From NCBI GenBank assembly GCA_031769625.1, contig JAUIMM010000213.1, positions 1-64,000 on the forward strand: 64,000 nucleotides of DNA, written 5' to 3'. Position numbers and translations under genes: made by a program. Source of the DNA: Taudactylus pleione (taxonomy: Eukaryota; Chordata; Amphibia; Anura; Myobatrachidae). The notes beneath the pieces are model-generated. The model was not told where the DNA came from and made no database searches. It saw only the letters and a list, made by a program, of their open reading frames with translations. Shown one piece after another: positions 35,191 to 48,041 of this stretch; the first letter of the stretch is position 1, and each line of letters starts with the position of its first letter.

Positions 35191-36760
35191 AGTGCAAACA
35201 TAACAGGAAACAATATTTACAGTCAATGACTACCCCTCTGTGCAAATAAAATCACACCTAGAGAACCACTTCTGGCTTAATCAGTACTACAGTTAAATGG
35301 GCACAGCAGAGTCAGTGATTGAAATAGAAAACTTGTAACTATGGAGTCCCTTATGTAAGATATCAAATCAGAGTTCCATTGCAGATAATATTACTCGGGT
35401 ATTACTCCAATAAATAAGCCTTGTATGAGCATACAAGGATCACTGAAACTGGTAGGAGGTAGAAGGACTGGACAGACAGAGTGTATACTAACTGCTTTTT
35501 TACTTATCACCTTGATTATTGAGCATGAAGCAGCACCTTGTGTGGAGACAGATACACTCACCCTGACAACTAATCTAACATCCACCCAACTAGCCAAACA
35601 AACGAAACAACACATTGGCACTAAACTTACAACTGGCCTATTGTAATAGTCAACTTTTTATATTGCATTTTCTAATTACAAACAGATGTGTCCTCATATA
35701 CCTAGCATCTATACGTCATATAGCGTGAGACACCTGCCGTGACTGAGACTCTCTCAGAGGAGTAGCGTATCTATTTTTTAAAACTGATGCTTTTTGCATT
35801 GCAGCCACAGCAACACACCGCTCATGGTGTACCAGAGACACTGGGCTGCTACTTGACCTGCACAGAGATTTTGTTTGAAACACGTACAAATTGCAGATGA
35901 AGCACAACGGAAAGTCTACTACATTGGAGCACTTCTTACACAGATTCAGACTCAGTCACACACAGATATACAAATGTTGCACAGAAAGTTAATTAATCTA
36001 CAGTAGCAAAGTAGTTTTGTCACTCCCAGTTGTTTCTTTATGTAAATAAGATGAACTGGGATCTGGTGCGCCGAGAGGTGATGTTTTTCAAGACTGAAGC
36101 AACAGTGTATGATAATACATGTGTATGTGTTGTACTGATAAGACACAATTTTCACAATAACCTTAAGCTGCAAAACAAAGACTTCCTGCACATATGAACA
36201 AGCATTAAACCAAATGAGTAACACACCTAGGGATTAACTGTATTACAGCAAAAAGAAAATGTGGGAAATAAATGGCGCTGGTGTATGGAAAGAAGACAGA
36301 TGTGGATTTATTTCACAATATTAAAATAATGCACTCTTGTATAAAACAGCAGCTCAACATGTCGGCAACATAATAACATACATAAAAATAAAATAATGCA
36401 CTGCTGTATCAATAAGCAGTGAAATATGCGTGTTACAATATCAAAAATGCTGGCAACATAATAACATCCATGACATAACATGCACTATAATCCTGGTAAT
36501 GTAATAACAAGGAGGCTTCTTATGTATTTAAAGTAAATATGAAGGTGGTATATAACGATAGTCCACGTGAGTCCTAAGTATATTGAGAACACACACTTCA
36601 GACTAATAAATGTTCAGCCGGCAGTCATATATTCAGCTGTAAGATTTCCTCCCGGGTCTTAAGTAAATATTAGTGAATGTCCTGGGTAGGGTTCTATAAA
36701 TTTCTCTGCCCGAGGATTAAAGTCAATGATAAATGGCAGCGATATTGCTCTGTATAACAG
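35191..36760. other. No gene seen
   Basis: AT-rich sequence. A direct repeat of GGCAACATAATAACAT with flanking sequence occurs near 36360-36380 and 36452-36468. Short open frames have no known domain. Confidence 0.3.
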
Positions 36761-36769
36761 ACGGTATCC

Positions 36770-38232
36770 AGTTGATTGATTGACCTAATTGAGATTGACA
36801 ATACATACATTGACCACAGTACATCGACTTCAACTAGTTCAACAGGAACAATGGCTCGACAAACCATAGATCGACCAGACCCATAGATCGACCACCAGAA
36901 GATCAACACAGACATGAGATCGACACAACATAAGATCAAAACAAATCAGATCGACGCAACATAAGATCGAAACAAAGCATATCGACAATATGCAGATCGA
37001 CAACAAACACAATAGACAGATTAACAGATCGAATTCAAATAGGTAGACAGTTAATAAATTGACAGATCAAAGATCGACTAGTCCGAGATTGATGCCAACT
37101 AGGTCAACAGATAATATATCGACAGATAAAAGATCGACTAGTCCAAGATCGATGCCAGCTAGGTCGACAGTTAATAGATCGACAGATAAAAGAACGATAC
37201 ATTACTTTTAGACAATACAAAAAGGTATACATATCCTACACACTGCATGCTAATAGCGCATCCCCTGCTGCTACTTTCAACCGTGGAACTACAGGTCCCA
37301 GCCAGCCCTTTCATCCCTGCAAGTCCTCCTGGCAATGCTAGCCCCAATGTACACCTTGCAGGCCTTGTCTGTAATTGCTAGGCACCCCCATGCACTGCAG
37401 TACACCCCTTCATCAAACCCCCCTGTGCTCCACACTATCCTGGACACCTGGACACCTGGACATAGGCGCATCCATCTAGCTTAAGATGATGTCCGCTAAT
37501 AGCGCATCCCCAGATGCTACTTTCAAGATGCGCTATTAGCGGACAGTGTTTTAGAACAGGGGGTGTTGATGAAGGGGTTTGCTGCAGCACATGGGGGTGC
37601 CTAGCAATTAGGGGCAAGGGATGCAGGGTGACTGTAGGGGGCTAGCATGGCCAGGAGCACTTGCATGGATGAAAGGGCTGGCTTGGACCTGTAGTTCCAT
37701 GGTTTAAACTATGGTCGGGGGATGCGCTATTAGCAGGGGCATGTAGGATATGTATACCTTTTTGTATTGTCTAAAAGTAATGTGTCAATCTTTTATCTGT
37801 CGATCTATCAACTGTAGACCTAGTTGGCATCGATCTTGGACTAGTCGATCTTTTAACTGTCGATCTTTTATCTGTCAATCTATTAGCTGTTGATCTGTTA
37901 GCTGTCGATCTGTTACCCGTCGATCTGTTATTATGGCTATTTGTGTGGTGTCGATCTATTAACTGTCGATCTATTAACTGTCTACCTATTTGGTTTCGAA
38001 CTTGGAATATTGTCTAAATATTAGTTGTCGATACACATTGTGTCGCCCTTATATACCTTTCCATCTTACATATTCGATATATTACATATCGATCTAATAT
38101 CCTGTGAGACTATATTACTGCCTGACTATTGTTACTGTCAATCTATATTTTGTCTATCTAAACTACATGTTGAACTAATGTGGTTGACCATTTAGTGGTC
38201 GAACAAGAGGTGTCCGATCTAATAATCCACAC
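36770..38232. mobile_element. Large fold-back element with GATCGAC-type subrepeats
   Basis: Two long arms face each other around a centre at about 37517. Exact inverted matches include 40 bp at 37201-37240 against 37742-37781, and 17 bp at 37491-37507 against 37528-37544 around a 20-base loop. The outer left arm is packed with AGATCGACA/ATCGATG units, some in ~67-bp blocks ending ACTAGTCC. The right arm carries the complement, TGTCGATCT. There is no open frame of note. End points and target duplication are not clear, so the class is unknown. Confidence 0.75.
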
Positions 38233-40156
38233 CCTAAGAGACTTACCGGTAAGTTTTCTTTTAGTAGCTAGCATCCCGGGGTGATATTAACCGGCCTTCT
38301 TTGCCTTGTTTCTCCTCTCCGATATGTATCACCCAGTGGTTCTGGACCGGAAAGGTGGATTAACTGCTAACACCCTCAAGTCTCTTTATATAAAGTACTT
38401 ATGTCTCACGACACTAGAAAAAGCAGACTTGTTACTGTACTCCTGAAATACACTGGAATCAAATATTAGTGATACATTTCTATTTAACTTGAAATGTGTG
38501 ATACTAAACACGCCTTTACATATGTGCATCCTTTCCTGCACACAGTTGAGTGCAAATGCATCCATATTTACATGAGCCCCATTAACTGCAATAACTCTGG
38601 GAGTAAATGATGCCACATGTATTCCTTTTGGCCTGAAACTAGAATGGAAATTGTGTTCTATGAAAATGTATCACTTGAGATACTGCTTTGACTATATGGA
38701 CCCAAGGTCTGCCCTACTTTCTTGAAATGAAGGATTTTCTTATTTGCTGATGTGATGCACAGATACATATTGGGATAGAGCAATACTTAATATAGAAAAT
38801 ACAATTGATCAAATGGAACTTTTTTTTCTAACTCTACCTTCTGATTATACATGAAAGAAAGGCAGTAACTAGACAGCTTTTTGTGTTGAGTATCTCATAC
38901 AGCTACTGTATGAACTTTAATTCAAACACAAAATAAGTGGCTTAAATAATTGGAACAGATAAACATCCACAGAAACAGAAACAATCTATCACTGACCAAC
39001 ATGTGTCTGCCTCTTTAATCAACATAAAAGGGACGTTACTGGATAATAAAGGAGTATGTCAATATCTCTTTCATCTATCCCAATTAGTGGCTTCCTGAAT
39101 CTAAAATAACTTTTTATTTCAGATACCATGCAATTTTGTCACATTATGTAACCTTTTAATAACACTAATCCATTTATTTTTTTCCAGTGCTTTTTTCCAT
39201 CATTTTACAGATATTTACATATAGTTTATCAACCTTCTTTGTAGAGGTCAATCTGTTTCCTAGTCTACTCATTTTCAGCAACATAAGGATTAGTAGTAAC
39301 TGCAAAATGTTCTGGAATTATGAACAAATTACATTCATTGCTTTCATTGTACTATTTACTGAGACTCCAGAGAAAAAACAAATGCATTATTAATAAAAAA
39401 AGAAAAAATATTCAGCTAAAAAATGAACTCAGCTGAATGTAGGATAATGGTAACATTTTCTACCAGCGTTATTATTATCAAACTGGAGTGGGAAAAAAAT
39501 TTAAACCTGTAATATTTATATTGTTTTTCTTTGCTGTATTTGGGAATCAGTCAATATGTGAATAACAATAATGCGAAGTGTAATTAAATTCAGTTAGATC
39601 TGATGCAGAATTAAACAATAGAAAAATGCTAAAATAATAATTACGTAACAACTTACCTCGTGCTATTATGTATATTTTGTACAATAGATTCTTAGGAGAT
39701 TTGCCTGAGTGCTGTAGATAGAAGATGTATGATTCTGGTGCTTTGCTACTGAGAGGCCGTTCAAGCAGCACTTTTCTGAGTTATTTTCTGTGTACACTAC
39801 ATTAGCCACCATGCTACCCTTTTGAGCTCAGCCATTGCTCATATCATTTGTCATGCACTACACTGGGGTTCCTCCACCCTCACCTTTGGTAGATGGTACC
39901 TTTAGCAGTGTCTGCTGTAGTGAGTAGTTCTACCCTAAGACTAACTGACATATCTTCATGACTTACCTGTACTACAGTGCCCATCTGCAACAATGTGACT
40001 GCCATGATGCTTTAGGCCATTAAATGGGGGCATGTAACCTCTGCTAACCTCTTTCCTAGCCAGCACTGTAGCAGAACTTTTCTCTTAGCCTATCTGAAGA
40101 AGAAGTGGAAAAAAAGTGAGGGAGATCTCAGGAGATCACATGACCAACCCATCACT
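38233..40156. other. No gene seen; probably old unique or intron-like sequence
   Basis: AT-rich sequence without clear terminal repeats. A palindrome CTTACCGGTAAG lies at 38252-38263. Short open frames lack recognisable domains. A splice-donor-like GTAAGT is present, but I cannot support an exon. Confidence 0.3.
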
Positions 40157-40554
40157 CTGATCTGTAGTGGCATAACTAGGGTCTTCGGAACCCAGGGCAA
40201 ATTTAAGGTTGGCGCCCCACCACCTCCACACAGCAAGATATATTTAGGTGCACCTCAGGCATGCAGCAAAAAATGGGCATGGTCAAATACCAGAAGAGGC
40301 ATGGCTACTGAAAATAGGGCGTGCCAACATGACACGCCACCCATTTCTTGTCAGTCTGGGAACATTCCTTTCCATTCCATATGCACCGTACGTATACAGT
40401 GGTTTCTCACAATGTGGAACCTCTGAAGAAATACATCCTCACTGGCATGATGGCGTCTTCAGTTGGTATTCAATATTCATGTTGGTCACATCGTGATGCC
40501 TGTTTGTGTAGAAATATCAACAAGGTCATCATCATACAACATCGGATCAACCAG

Positions 40555-41125
40555 ACACATTCCCCCTGCATAACTTCCTTCCCCCTGCATCTCTCAGCCA
40601 CACCATCATCTCACCACACCATCATTTCCCTCCCTGTGTCATCTCTTCTTAGCCACACCATCACCTCCTCCCTGCGTTGTCTCTGAGAGCACCATAACCA
40701 CCCCCCCTGCATCAATTCTTAGCACACCATCATCTCCCCCTGCATCATCTCTCAGCACACCATCACTGCCACCCCTGTGTCAACTCTCAGCCACACCATC
40801 ACCCCCCGCATCAATTCTCAGCACACCATCATCTCCCTACTGCAACATCTCTCAGCACACCATCATCTCCCCCTGTTCATCATCTCAACACACCATCACC
40901 CCCCTGCATCATATCTTAGCACACCATCACCTCCCCCCCTGCGTCATCTCTGTCACATGATCAGCTCCAACCCTGCATCATCTCTCAGCACACAAATCAC
41001 CTCCCACCCTGCATCAACTCTCAGGACACCATCACCCTCCCCCCTCATTGTCTCTCAACACACCATCACCTCCCCCCGCATTGTCTCTCAACACACCATC
41101 ACCTCCCCTGCATTTTCTCTCAACA
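40555..41125. repeat. Minisatellite, ~35-43 bp unit
   Basis: Degenerate direct repeats of a CAGCACACCATCA-CCTCCCCCTGCATCA-TCTCT type unit, strongly strand-asymmetric (C-rich, almost no G). Confidence 0.85.
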
Positions 41126-41129
41126 CACA

Positions 41130-41335
41130 GACACACACTGACACAGATACACATACATATTTACACACATGACATACACACACACTGACACATATACACA
41201 CACTGAAAGCCTATACATACACACACACTGACACATTTACATACAAACACACACTGAAAGCCTATACATACACTGACACATACAGTATACACACACTGAC
41301 ACATATGCACACACTGAAAGCCTATACAGACACAC
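41130..41335. repeat. CA-rich minisatellite
   Basis: Repeats of CACACACTGACACATATACA followed by CACTGAAAGCCTATACATA, about three long units. Confidence 0.85.
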
Positions 41336-41829
41336 ACTTTTTTACACTAATGCAGCCAGCAGCTGCCCCCCCTCCCCCCTCCACCACACATAAAAAATGA
41401 ACACCCCCTCTCCCCTCCCAAGGCAGCTTAGTCATCGACTCCTGACCCCCCTCCTTCCCCCACCAATACCTGCAGTGAGTGGAGATGGACAGTGCCAGGG
41501 AGGGAAGAATCACATCTCACCCAGTACAGATGACAGCTGTAGTCCAGGTCAGGAGGAGAATAGAGCTGTTAGGAAGGCTGCCTAGGAGGGGCTGTGTGCT
41601 TCCACTGCAGGTCCCCCTACAGGCAGCCCAGCCAACACCAGGCTAGCAGGCAGTGGCACACTTGCCTACTCTGTAAAATGCAGACAGGACACAATGGTGG
41701 TGGGGTTGGGCATGCGGGTATGATGCCATGGCTGGTGAGGCCCCCCTCTGCAGGGCTTGCCATGGTGCCCAGGACATGTGCCCCGCTCAAACCCCCTTAG
41801 TTACACCACTGCTGACCTGTGCCTTTTTC

Positions 41830-42770
41830 TGAAAAATTCTCCACACCGGAGGCCACAAATGATCACCCATTGTTGGATTGAGCCTCTTCAGTGCAAATGA
41901 TGCAGGCCCCTACCACAAACATCCCCCACAGCTTGGTCCTTCTAATCATGTTAAATACTCATGTTAATATCAAGACATGAAACACTAGAGCAGGCCTGGC
42001 AAACCTGTGGCTCTCCAGCTGTTGTGAAACTACAAGTCCCAGCATTCCCTGCAACTGTTTTAGCATTCCCTAATAACAAAACTGTGGCAGGGCATGCTGG
42101 GACTTGTAGTTTCACAACAGCTGGAGAGCCACAGGTTGGCCAGGCCTGCACTAGAGTCTCAACTTCAGGAGTCTATACTGACTCAGCTTGTCACTGTCCA
42201 TGCAGACCTTATGCATTTAAGTGTCAGGGTCTCTACCTTGATGGAGGAAAAAGATAATTCTGATCATTTTCTTCTGCAGCTGTGGGATACTATCACACAA
42301 CAAAATGCTGAGATAAGAACTATGCAAATGAAACTGGATGATCTTGATAATCATGACCACTGCAACAACATTTGGGCCTTCCTGAAGATGTTCCCAGTCA
42401 CAGCCTCATTGATGCCCTCAGTGCAATTTTTAGGAGATCTTGGACCCCAATGATAGCATTGAATTTGACAGGGAACATATATCTAAATTGTTAAGCAGGT
42501 GATAGACTCTAGGAAGTGATCTGTCAGCTTCATTACTTCTCATTCTCTGCAAAGTGTGCAACCTCGATGGGGTGGACTTACATGACCATAAATATCAAAT
42601 CTATCAAAAGACCTTTTGTGTTGGACTCTCCAATAGCACAGAAGGTTGAAACCCTTGACCACAGAGCTCCAGAAATAGGACTTCATACAGTATATAGAGT
42701 AAATGGGGTTTTACTTTTGAGTCTCCAAGTCACTCATGATGTTGTCTCTCCAGGATACTTCTAATCTTAG
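41830..42770 (+). pseudogene. L1/Tx1-like LINE ORF1 fragment, split by a MITE
   Basis: After the MITE, 42155-42400 encodes a coiled-coil-like stretch and then DLDNHDHCNNIW, matching the RRM-start motif (DLENRSRRNNIRI type) of L1-family ORF1 proteins. These bind RNA in the LINE particle. Further on, LICQLHYFS and, in another frame, HDHKYQIYQ match the C-terminal half. Frames are broken and ORF2 is not visible downstream, so this is a dead, partial copy. Confidence 0.65.
41991..42148. mobile_element. hAT MITE with perfect 8-bp target duplication
   Basis: 158 bp, palindromic, beginning CAGGCCTGGC and ending with its near complement. The arms contain the common motif TGGGACTTGTAGTTTCACAA. CACTAGAG is present on both sides (41983-41990, 42149-42156). 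It sits in the LINE ORF1 fragment. Confidence 0.9.
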
Positions 42771-43735
42771 GGACTTTTGCCTTTAATCTTGAGAAGCTTA
42801 AGATCCCAGACTTCTGCTCTCAACTGATTCCCCATCTGGCCTTTCATGGAGGGAATTCTGGACAACAGTCCAATGCACCAAGTGGTATATGGCAACTCCC
42901 AAAACTGCTCCAAGTACTACCATCACCTGCACTTAACCCCTCTTCAGTGTTTGTTACCTATGATTGTTTACCTTTCAACTGGCTTGACCTTCTTCTAACC
43001 AAAGGTTTGTGGTTTCACTTCCCTTTTTTAAGATACCTTAATAGACTGTTTGGCCTCTTCCACTTTATGATGGACTTACTGTAGCTGCCCTTGACATCAT
43101 ACTGGGAAATTTCCTAGGCTGGGGAAATGGCCCATCTCTTTTTGCCTTTTGTTTAAAGCCTGTGGTGTCTAGGATGGCCATGTCTTCCACCATCTAGACT
43201 GCTTCTGTATTTTTTTCATTAGGTTTTTTTTAAAAAAAACAATGCTACTATTTTCTCTTATATCATTAAAGGTTTTATATAATTATACTATATTGACTGT
43301 GTGTTCTATTTCTTTATTATAATTTCTCTTTTACAATGGGTTAAGTCATTCCCTTTACCCTAAGTGACATTCAGTTGGTGGACTTGCCTGACTCTTTGTT
43401 ATGCATTGCATTTTAACTTGCCTCCCCTTTTTTGGCTCCTTTTATTTCAAAGTGCAGATGCCTAATTTTTTCTTGCTATTTTATTTTTATATCATCTCTT
43501 GTTAGAGCAGTCCTCTCTCCTCCCACCCCCCATCTTACCCTTGCTACCATTTGGTCCTTCAGCCTCTCCTGCTGTCTCTTATGGCTAAGATGCAGGAAAC
43601 ATCATGGGTGACCTGTCAGTCTTTGTTGAAGTACTGTATATACAGCAATGTATATACACTGATTCTGTGTTCATTGAGAAGAGGTAATTGTATTTTTTTT
43701 AAGAAGGCAAGATTCTATATGAACAAGAGGACTAA
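42771..43735. other. Unassigned; possibly LINE remains
   Basis: Follows the ORF1 fragment. An A8/T8-type tract at about 43225-43240 and T-rich sequence could be old LINE untranslated sequence. No domain is recognised. Confidence 0.3.
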
Positions 43736-43965
43736 CTAGTGCCAGGGAGTAGGTAAGAATGTAGTGTGAGTGCAGGTGAGTGAATTAATGTGTAATAAAG
43801 TGTTAAAAACATGGCACACACACCACATGTTTTAAGTTATATTTTTTACAATGGGGGTACAGGTTCCAGCGGCTTGCAGGCACTTCTGGTTCTACAAGTG
43901 CGGCAGAGCAGGCTTGCTGGCACCTGTAGTTCCACTGTGAACACAAAGGGCTGAATCTTATATAA
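43736..43965. repeat. Dispersed repeat related to array block 2750-3000
   Basis: It shares the order GTAAGAATG...GTGAGTG...AATGTGTAATAAA...GCTTGC...CTGGTTCTACAAGT...GCAGGCTTGCTGG...CCTGTAGT with 2790-2980. Similarity is moderate, which indicates an old family. Confidence 0.5.
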
Positions 43966-44419
43966 ATTAAGGATGCTGCAACACACCTACACCATGATAC
44001 TATAGTATTGCCTCCTCCTTTTGAACCTATTATACATGCTCTATAATCTAGCTCTTTGTGAACCCAGCCCTGTTTTGAAGACCAAACAAGAGGCCGTTTC
44101 CTCTAATTTCCTCTAATTAAACTAGGATTGGGTTCCCTAATTTCTCGAAGATAGATAATAAAAGCTTATAAAGACATTTCCCCTAAGGTGAATTAGTATA
44201 GGCTTTTAAATCCACTCATTCTGGTAAAAGTGCTGGCCAGATAACTTCATCATCAGTTACTATAAGATTTTTAGAGATTGACTGTCCCTGATATTGCTGG
44301 ATACCTGTAATGGTGTTTCTGAGTACTCTCACTTTTCCCACCAATCACTGAAAGCCCACATTTCTGATTTGCAAGGATAGTAAAGAGCCCTTCCTCTGCC
44401 CCAGATCCTGCCCTATATG
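43966..44419. other. No gene seen
   Basis: AT-rich sequence between a dispersed repeat and the LINE 3' end. TTTCCTCTAATT is duplicated in tandem at about 44097-44117. Confidence 0.4.
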
Positions 44420-44839
44420 TATTCTTTCTTTTTTTCAATATATGTTTATTAAGTTTTTGAAATATACAATAGAAGTGGTTGACATCCAAAAGTATGCGCA
44501 TTTTAGGAATCGCAATACTGCACATATTAATAATAATACAACATTCACTAGGACATTTAACAGACCATGTGAAGCTTGTGTTAAAAGCTGGAACATAGGA
44601 AACCAGTAGAGTAAAACATAGTGCAGTTCTCAGCCATATAAACACAGTACAAACAATAAAAAAGTAAAATAAAGAAATAATTCAAATAGGAGAAGGGTGG
44701 GGGACCGGAGGGTGGGACGATGAAGATATTGGAAGACAAAGTGTTATGACTCTGTTATTGATCTTCTAAAAAGTTACACCATACTTTGTTCTAGTTATGT
44801 TAGATGGGATTAGATAAACTTTTATGCAAATATCATTCT

Positions 44840-47430
44840 GTGTTTTCAAATATTTGAAAAATTTTGTATTGAGTGGGATTGTCAAGTGTGGCAATGTTAA
44901 GTCCCCATTTTCTATAAAATCCTTTTATCCTTTCATTTATAGTTGACTGTCGATCAAAATATAGATGTTGCAACATTTTGACTTTAGCTAGGGAGGGATC
45001 CGTTCTAGAATGTATTAAGATGACTTTCTTGGAAATAGTAAACAACATTGTTAATAAAGGGATGAAAGTTTTAAGTAACTGGTTCATATACAGTACCACA
45101 GAGAAATTTATACAAAGACATGCAAGGGTGTCTGGTAATAAAGACAGAGACAGAGAGAAAGAAGCATTAACAAACAATTTAACTTTATTCCAAAAGCACT
45201 TAATCTTTCTACTGCTCCAGAGGCAGTGGAAAAAGTAGCTGTTTAGCTACTGCATTTAGGACAGATGCTTGGAATGGATGGATCCACATGGGAGCATAAA
45301 GCTGGAGACACATGCTCTCTGAATTGTTGTGAGATGAACTTCTTGTAAATAGGCTGAGTTTAAAATATGTAGCATGGCATCATAATGAGTGAATAGGGTA
45401 TTCATAGAAGATACAGAGGGGATGTCTCTCTCCAACTGTGCACTCAATTTCATCCCAAAGGATTTGGAGGGTAAATTAGCAAATTTAGAAAACTATAAAT
45501 AGGCTTTATTTTAGAGGGAGAAATATCCCAAAGTTTTAGCAATTTCAAAAGCGGGTTAGTAGGTGTGGAGAAGTAAGCTGTCAAATTGAGTGAAGATACA
45601 TAATGGCTTCCAGCATTCCAATGTAGAGGCAACCCTTGCAATATTTAAGGTGATAATGAGTTACATTGAAGGGGGAATTAGTAATAAGGGAGGAAAGAGT
45701 CTTAGAAGAAATATTCAAAGGAGGTACTTCAGATTTGTTGATACTGATTTTATAAGTGGCGATCGTTCCAAACTCAGAAATCAGACATAATATTTCTGGA
45801 ATGGAGGACGCAGGATCTGAAGCAAATAGCAGCATGTCATCTGCAAAAATTGCAATTTTGAGATCAATGTCACCAACCCGAATACCTTTAAAAACTGGGA
45901 AGGCTCAAGAGCAATAGCGATAGTGGGCATCCCTGCCTTGTCCTCTTCTATATAAGAAATGGGGAGGAAAAAAGACTTTTACATGCAATCTGCATGCTGG
46001 GATTGGTATATAATAAATGGATGGCTTTTATAAAAGAACAAGGGAAACCAAAATTATGAAGTGTTTGATATAAATGGGGCTATGCTATTAAGTCAAAAGC
46101 CTTTTTGCATCTAGGGATAAGTTTACATTGCCAAAAGGGGTAGCAGGGGGTGGTGAAGCAGAAATTGTCGAGATGTCCCTCCTCACATTGACCACCAAGT
46201 GATGACGCAAATTAAACCCGGTCTGGTCAGGATGGACAACATGAGCAAGAGCCATCCTCATGCGATCCACCAGTATCTTTGACCGGAAATTTATAATCCA
46301 AGTTAAGTAACGATATGGGTTGATAAGAGCTTGGCAAAGACAAATCCCTTCCCGGTTTAGGCAAAACCTTCAGAATAGCTGAATTAAAGGGATGAGGGGG
46401 GGAATCAGAGGCTAAAAATTAAATAAAAACTTTGACTAACACGTCACCTATTCTGGGAAGGAGAATCATATAAAAATCCCCACTGTAACCATTAGGTCCT
46501 GGGGCCTTATCTGGTTTTAACATTTTCACAACCACACAAATCTCTTCTAAAGTAATTGGAGTCTGAAGATAATCCATGATATTTGAGGGGATATAGGGAA
46601 AGGCAAGAGTGGACCAGGGAGAGGAAGGTAAAAAATTAGGAGAGGAACTACCACATGAATAGGGTGTATGTGTGAGCAGGGTTGTTGCTGTGCCTGACAG
46701 GCTTGGACTGCCACCACATCCCATAGAGGGCCTTGAGTAGCAGTGTATAAAGCTTCATAAAATAATTGAATGTTTAAAGAAAATTGAGTATTAGATGTAG
46801 TAAGTCCACCTTGAGGGGTTTTAAGAGGATGTACCATCATGGGCATATGAGATCCTCACAAAAGATTAGTCAGAAGGCGGTAAGTCTTATTTGTTCTCTG
46901 TCAGTTATAAATTCCATAAATTAAGAAATAACCATCTCCCATGTCCTGCATGTGTTCGTCAAAGTGTTTCTTGGCGTGTAAATACAGATGCTTAGAGGCA
47001 GGTAATAAATCAGCCTTGTATTGATGGGAAGCTGCTGACAGATTTTCCTGAATGGACAAATATTGTAGAAATAATTTTTAGTTTGAGGCTGCAGTGAAGG
47101 AAATTATGAATTTAGCCATCATCCAAAAGAGGATTGGATCAGTTTCCACGTGATGAAGGTTATCATGTTTATACCGGAACTGTTGGAGGAAAAGGCGACA
47201 ACAGACCAATTAAGCATTTTCAATTTTATTATCTCTGCAGGGTTAAATTACTTTCTTGAAGAAAAGTCACATTGACATTACTTTTATTTAGATATAAAAA
47301 GATTTTATGCCTCTTTGCTGGTGAATTAATCCCACCAGGTGCCTTTTGTATATCTGGCATTTCTTGCAAGGAGCATGAGTTAGATAGAAAAATATGACAT
47401 CTGACTTGACTGCCATGGTAATTTCAGAAG
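44840..47430 (-). pseudogene. LINE ORF2 (endonuclease remnant, RT, Cys-rich end)
   Basis: ORF2 normally nicks the target and reverse-transcribes the LINE RNA. The start shows SDVIFFYLTHAPCKK, equivalent to the SDVIFLQETH endonuclease motif, but most of the ~230-residue endonuclease is absent. RT motifs follow: LKPDKAPGPNGYSGDFY (46510-46570), VHPDQTGFNLRHHLVVNVRR (46170-46240) and LLFASDP with YKISINKSE (45740-45835), where the catalytic ADD is altered. CPKCS near 45250 matches the C-terminal Cys motif. Multiple frameshifts and stops make it inactive. Confidence 0.8.
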
Positions 47431-47849
47431 AGATAATGGGGTAAGAGATGAAAGAAGGTGGGTAGCGAGAAGAACAGTATGGAGGGGAGTGAAATAAACA
47501 TGGGATAGAGATCAATTTCGGAAAACAAACATAAATGCTTGGAAAAAGACTTGCAGATAAACTAGAAATAAAACACATGCAAAGCAAAATGTGTAACATC
47601 TGGTACATCAATACTGAGATTCCATCCTCCAACCGGAGGATGCATGTCCATCCATAGTTAGATGCAAAATAAACAATATATGTGAGAGGAAGAGCCATAA
47701 GCAATTGTCAGAGGAGACATCATAGACATTACGAAGACAGAATGAAGTCCTTTATGAGAAATAGGAGACAGCAGAAACAGTAAGTTAACAGCACAGTTAT
47801 ATCCAAAAGGAAATGATAAACACTAGCATATCCTGAGGAAAAAATAAAT

Positions 47850-48041
47850 GATAATTCTAAGCCAGGAGCAGGGTCACTAATATTAGTGACTTCAGCTTGG
47901 GACAATTTCCGGAGAAAGGCAGCAGCATCTGCCGGGTTCAGTAAGTCTTTATAGGTGCTTCCATCACAGATGCGCAATCTTGCTGGGTAAAGCAGCCCAA
48001 ATTTTTGACCTTCAGATAAAAGCTGGCAAAAAATAGAGGAG
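47850..48041 (-). pseudogene. LINE ORF1, C-terminal part
   Basis: On the minus strand this reads SSIFCQLLSEGQKFGLLYPA and continues RLRICDGSTYKDLLNPADAA, matching the C-terminal domain of L1/Tx1 ORF1 (YPAKLR...F..P..A..FL). It begins with the duplicated target sequence and continues in frame the ORF1 segment at 55759-56511. The two parts together give about 310 residues, normal for the family. Confidence 0.8.

Larger units (their letters stand above)
40165..41811. mobile_element. hAT-like non-autonomous element with internal minisatellites
   Basis: Ends TAGTGGCATAACTAGGG and CCTTAGTTACACCACTG are inverted repeats. They are flanked by CTGATCTG (40157-40164) and CTGACCTG (41812-41819), an 8-bp duplication with one change, as expected for hAT. 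No transposase is visible. Most of the interior is two minisatellites (40555-41125 and 41130-41335). The long open frame over the first minisatellite (40777-41172) is low-complexity repeat translation, not a gene. Confidence 0.75.

Noticed and set aside
34928..35203. 91-codon hydrophobic open frame, possible membrane protein
   Set aside because: The hydrophobic residues come from a pyrimidine-rich LINE 3' tail ending in a polyadenylation signal and A-run.
36770..38232. Possible CRISPR-like array of GATCGAC repeats
   Set aside because: Repeats are degenerate, of irregular spacing and arranged as inverted arms in a eukaryotic window; this is a fold-back element.
40777..41172. 131-codon open frame rich in Ser, His, Pro and Thr
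   Set aside because: It is the translation of a minisatellite inside a hAT-like element.
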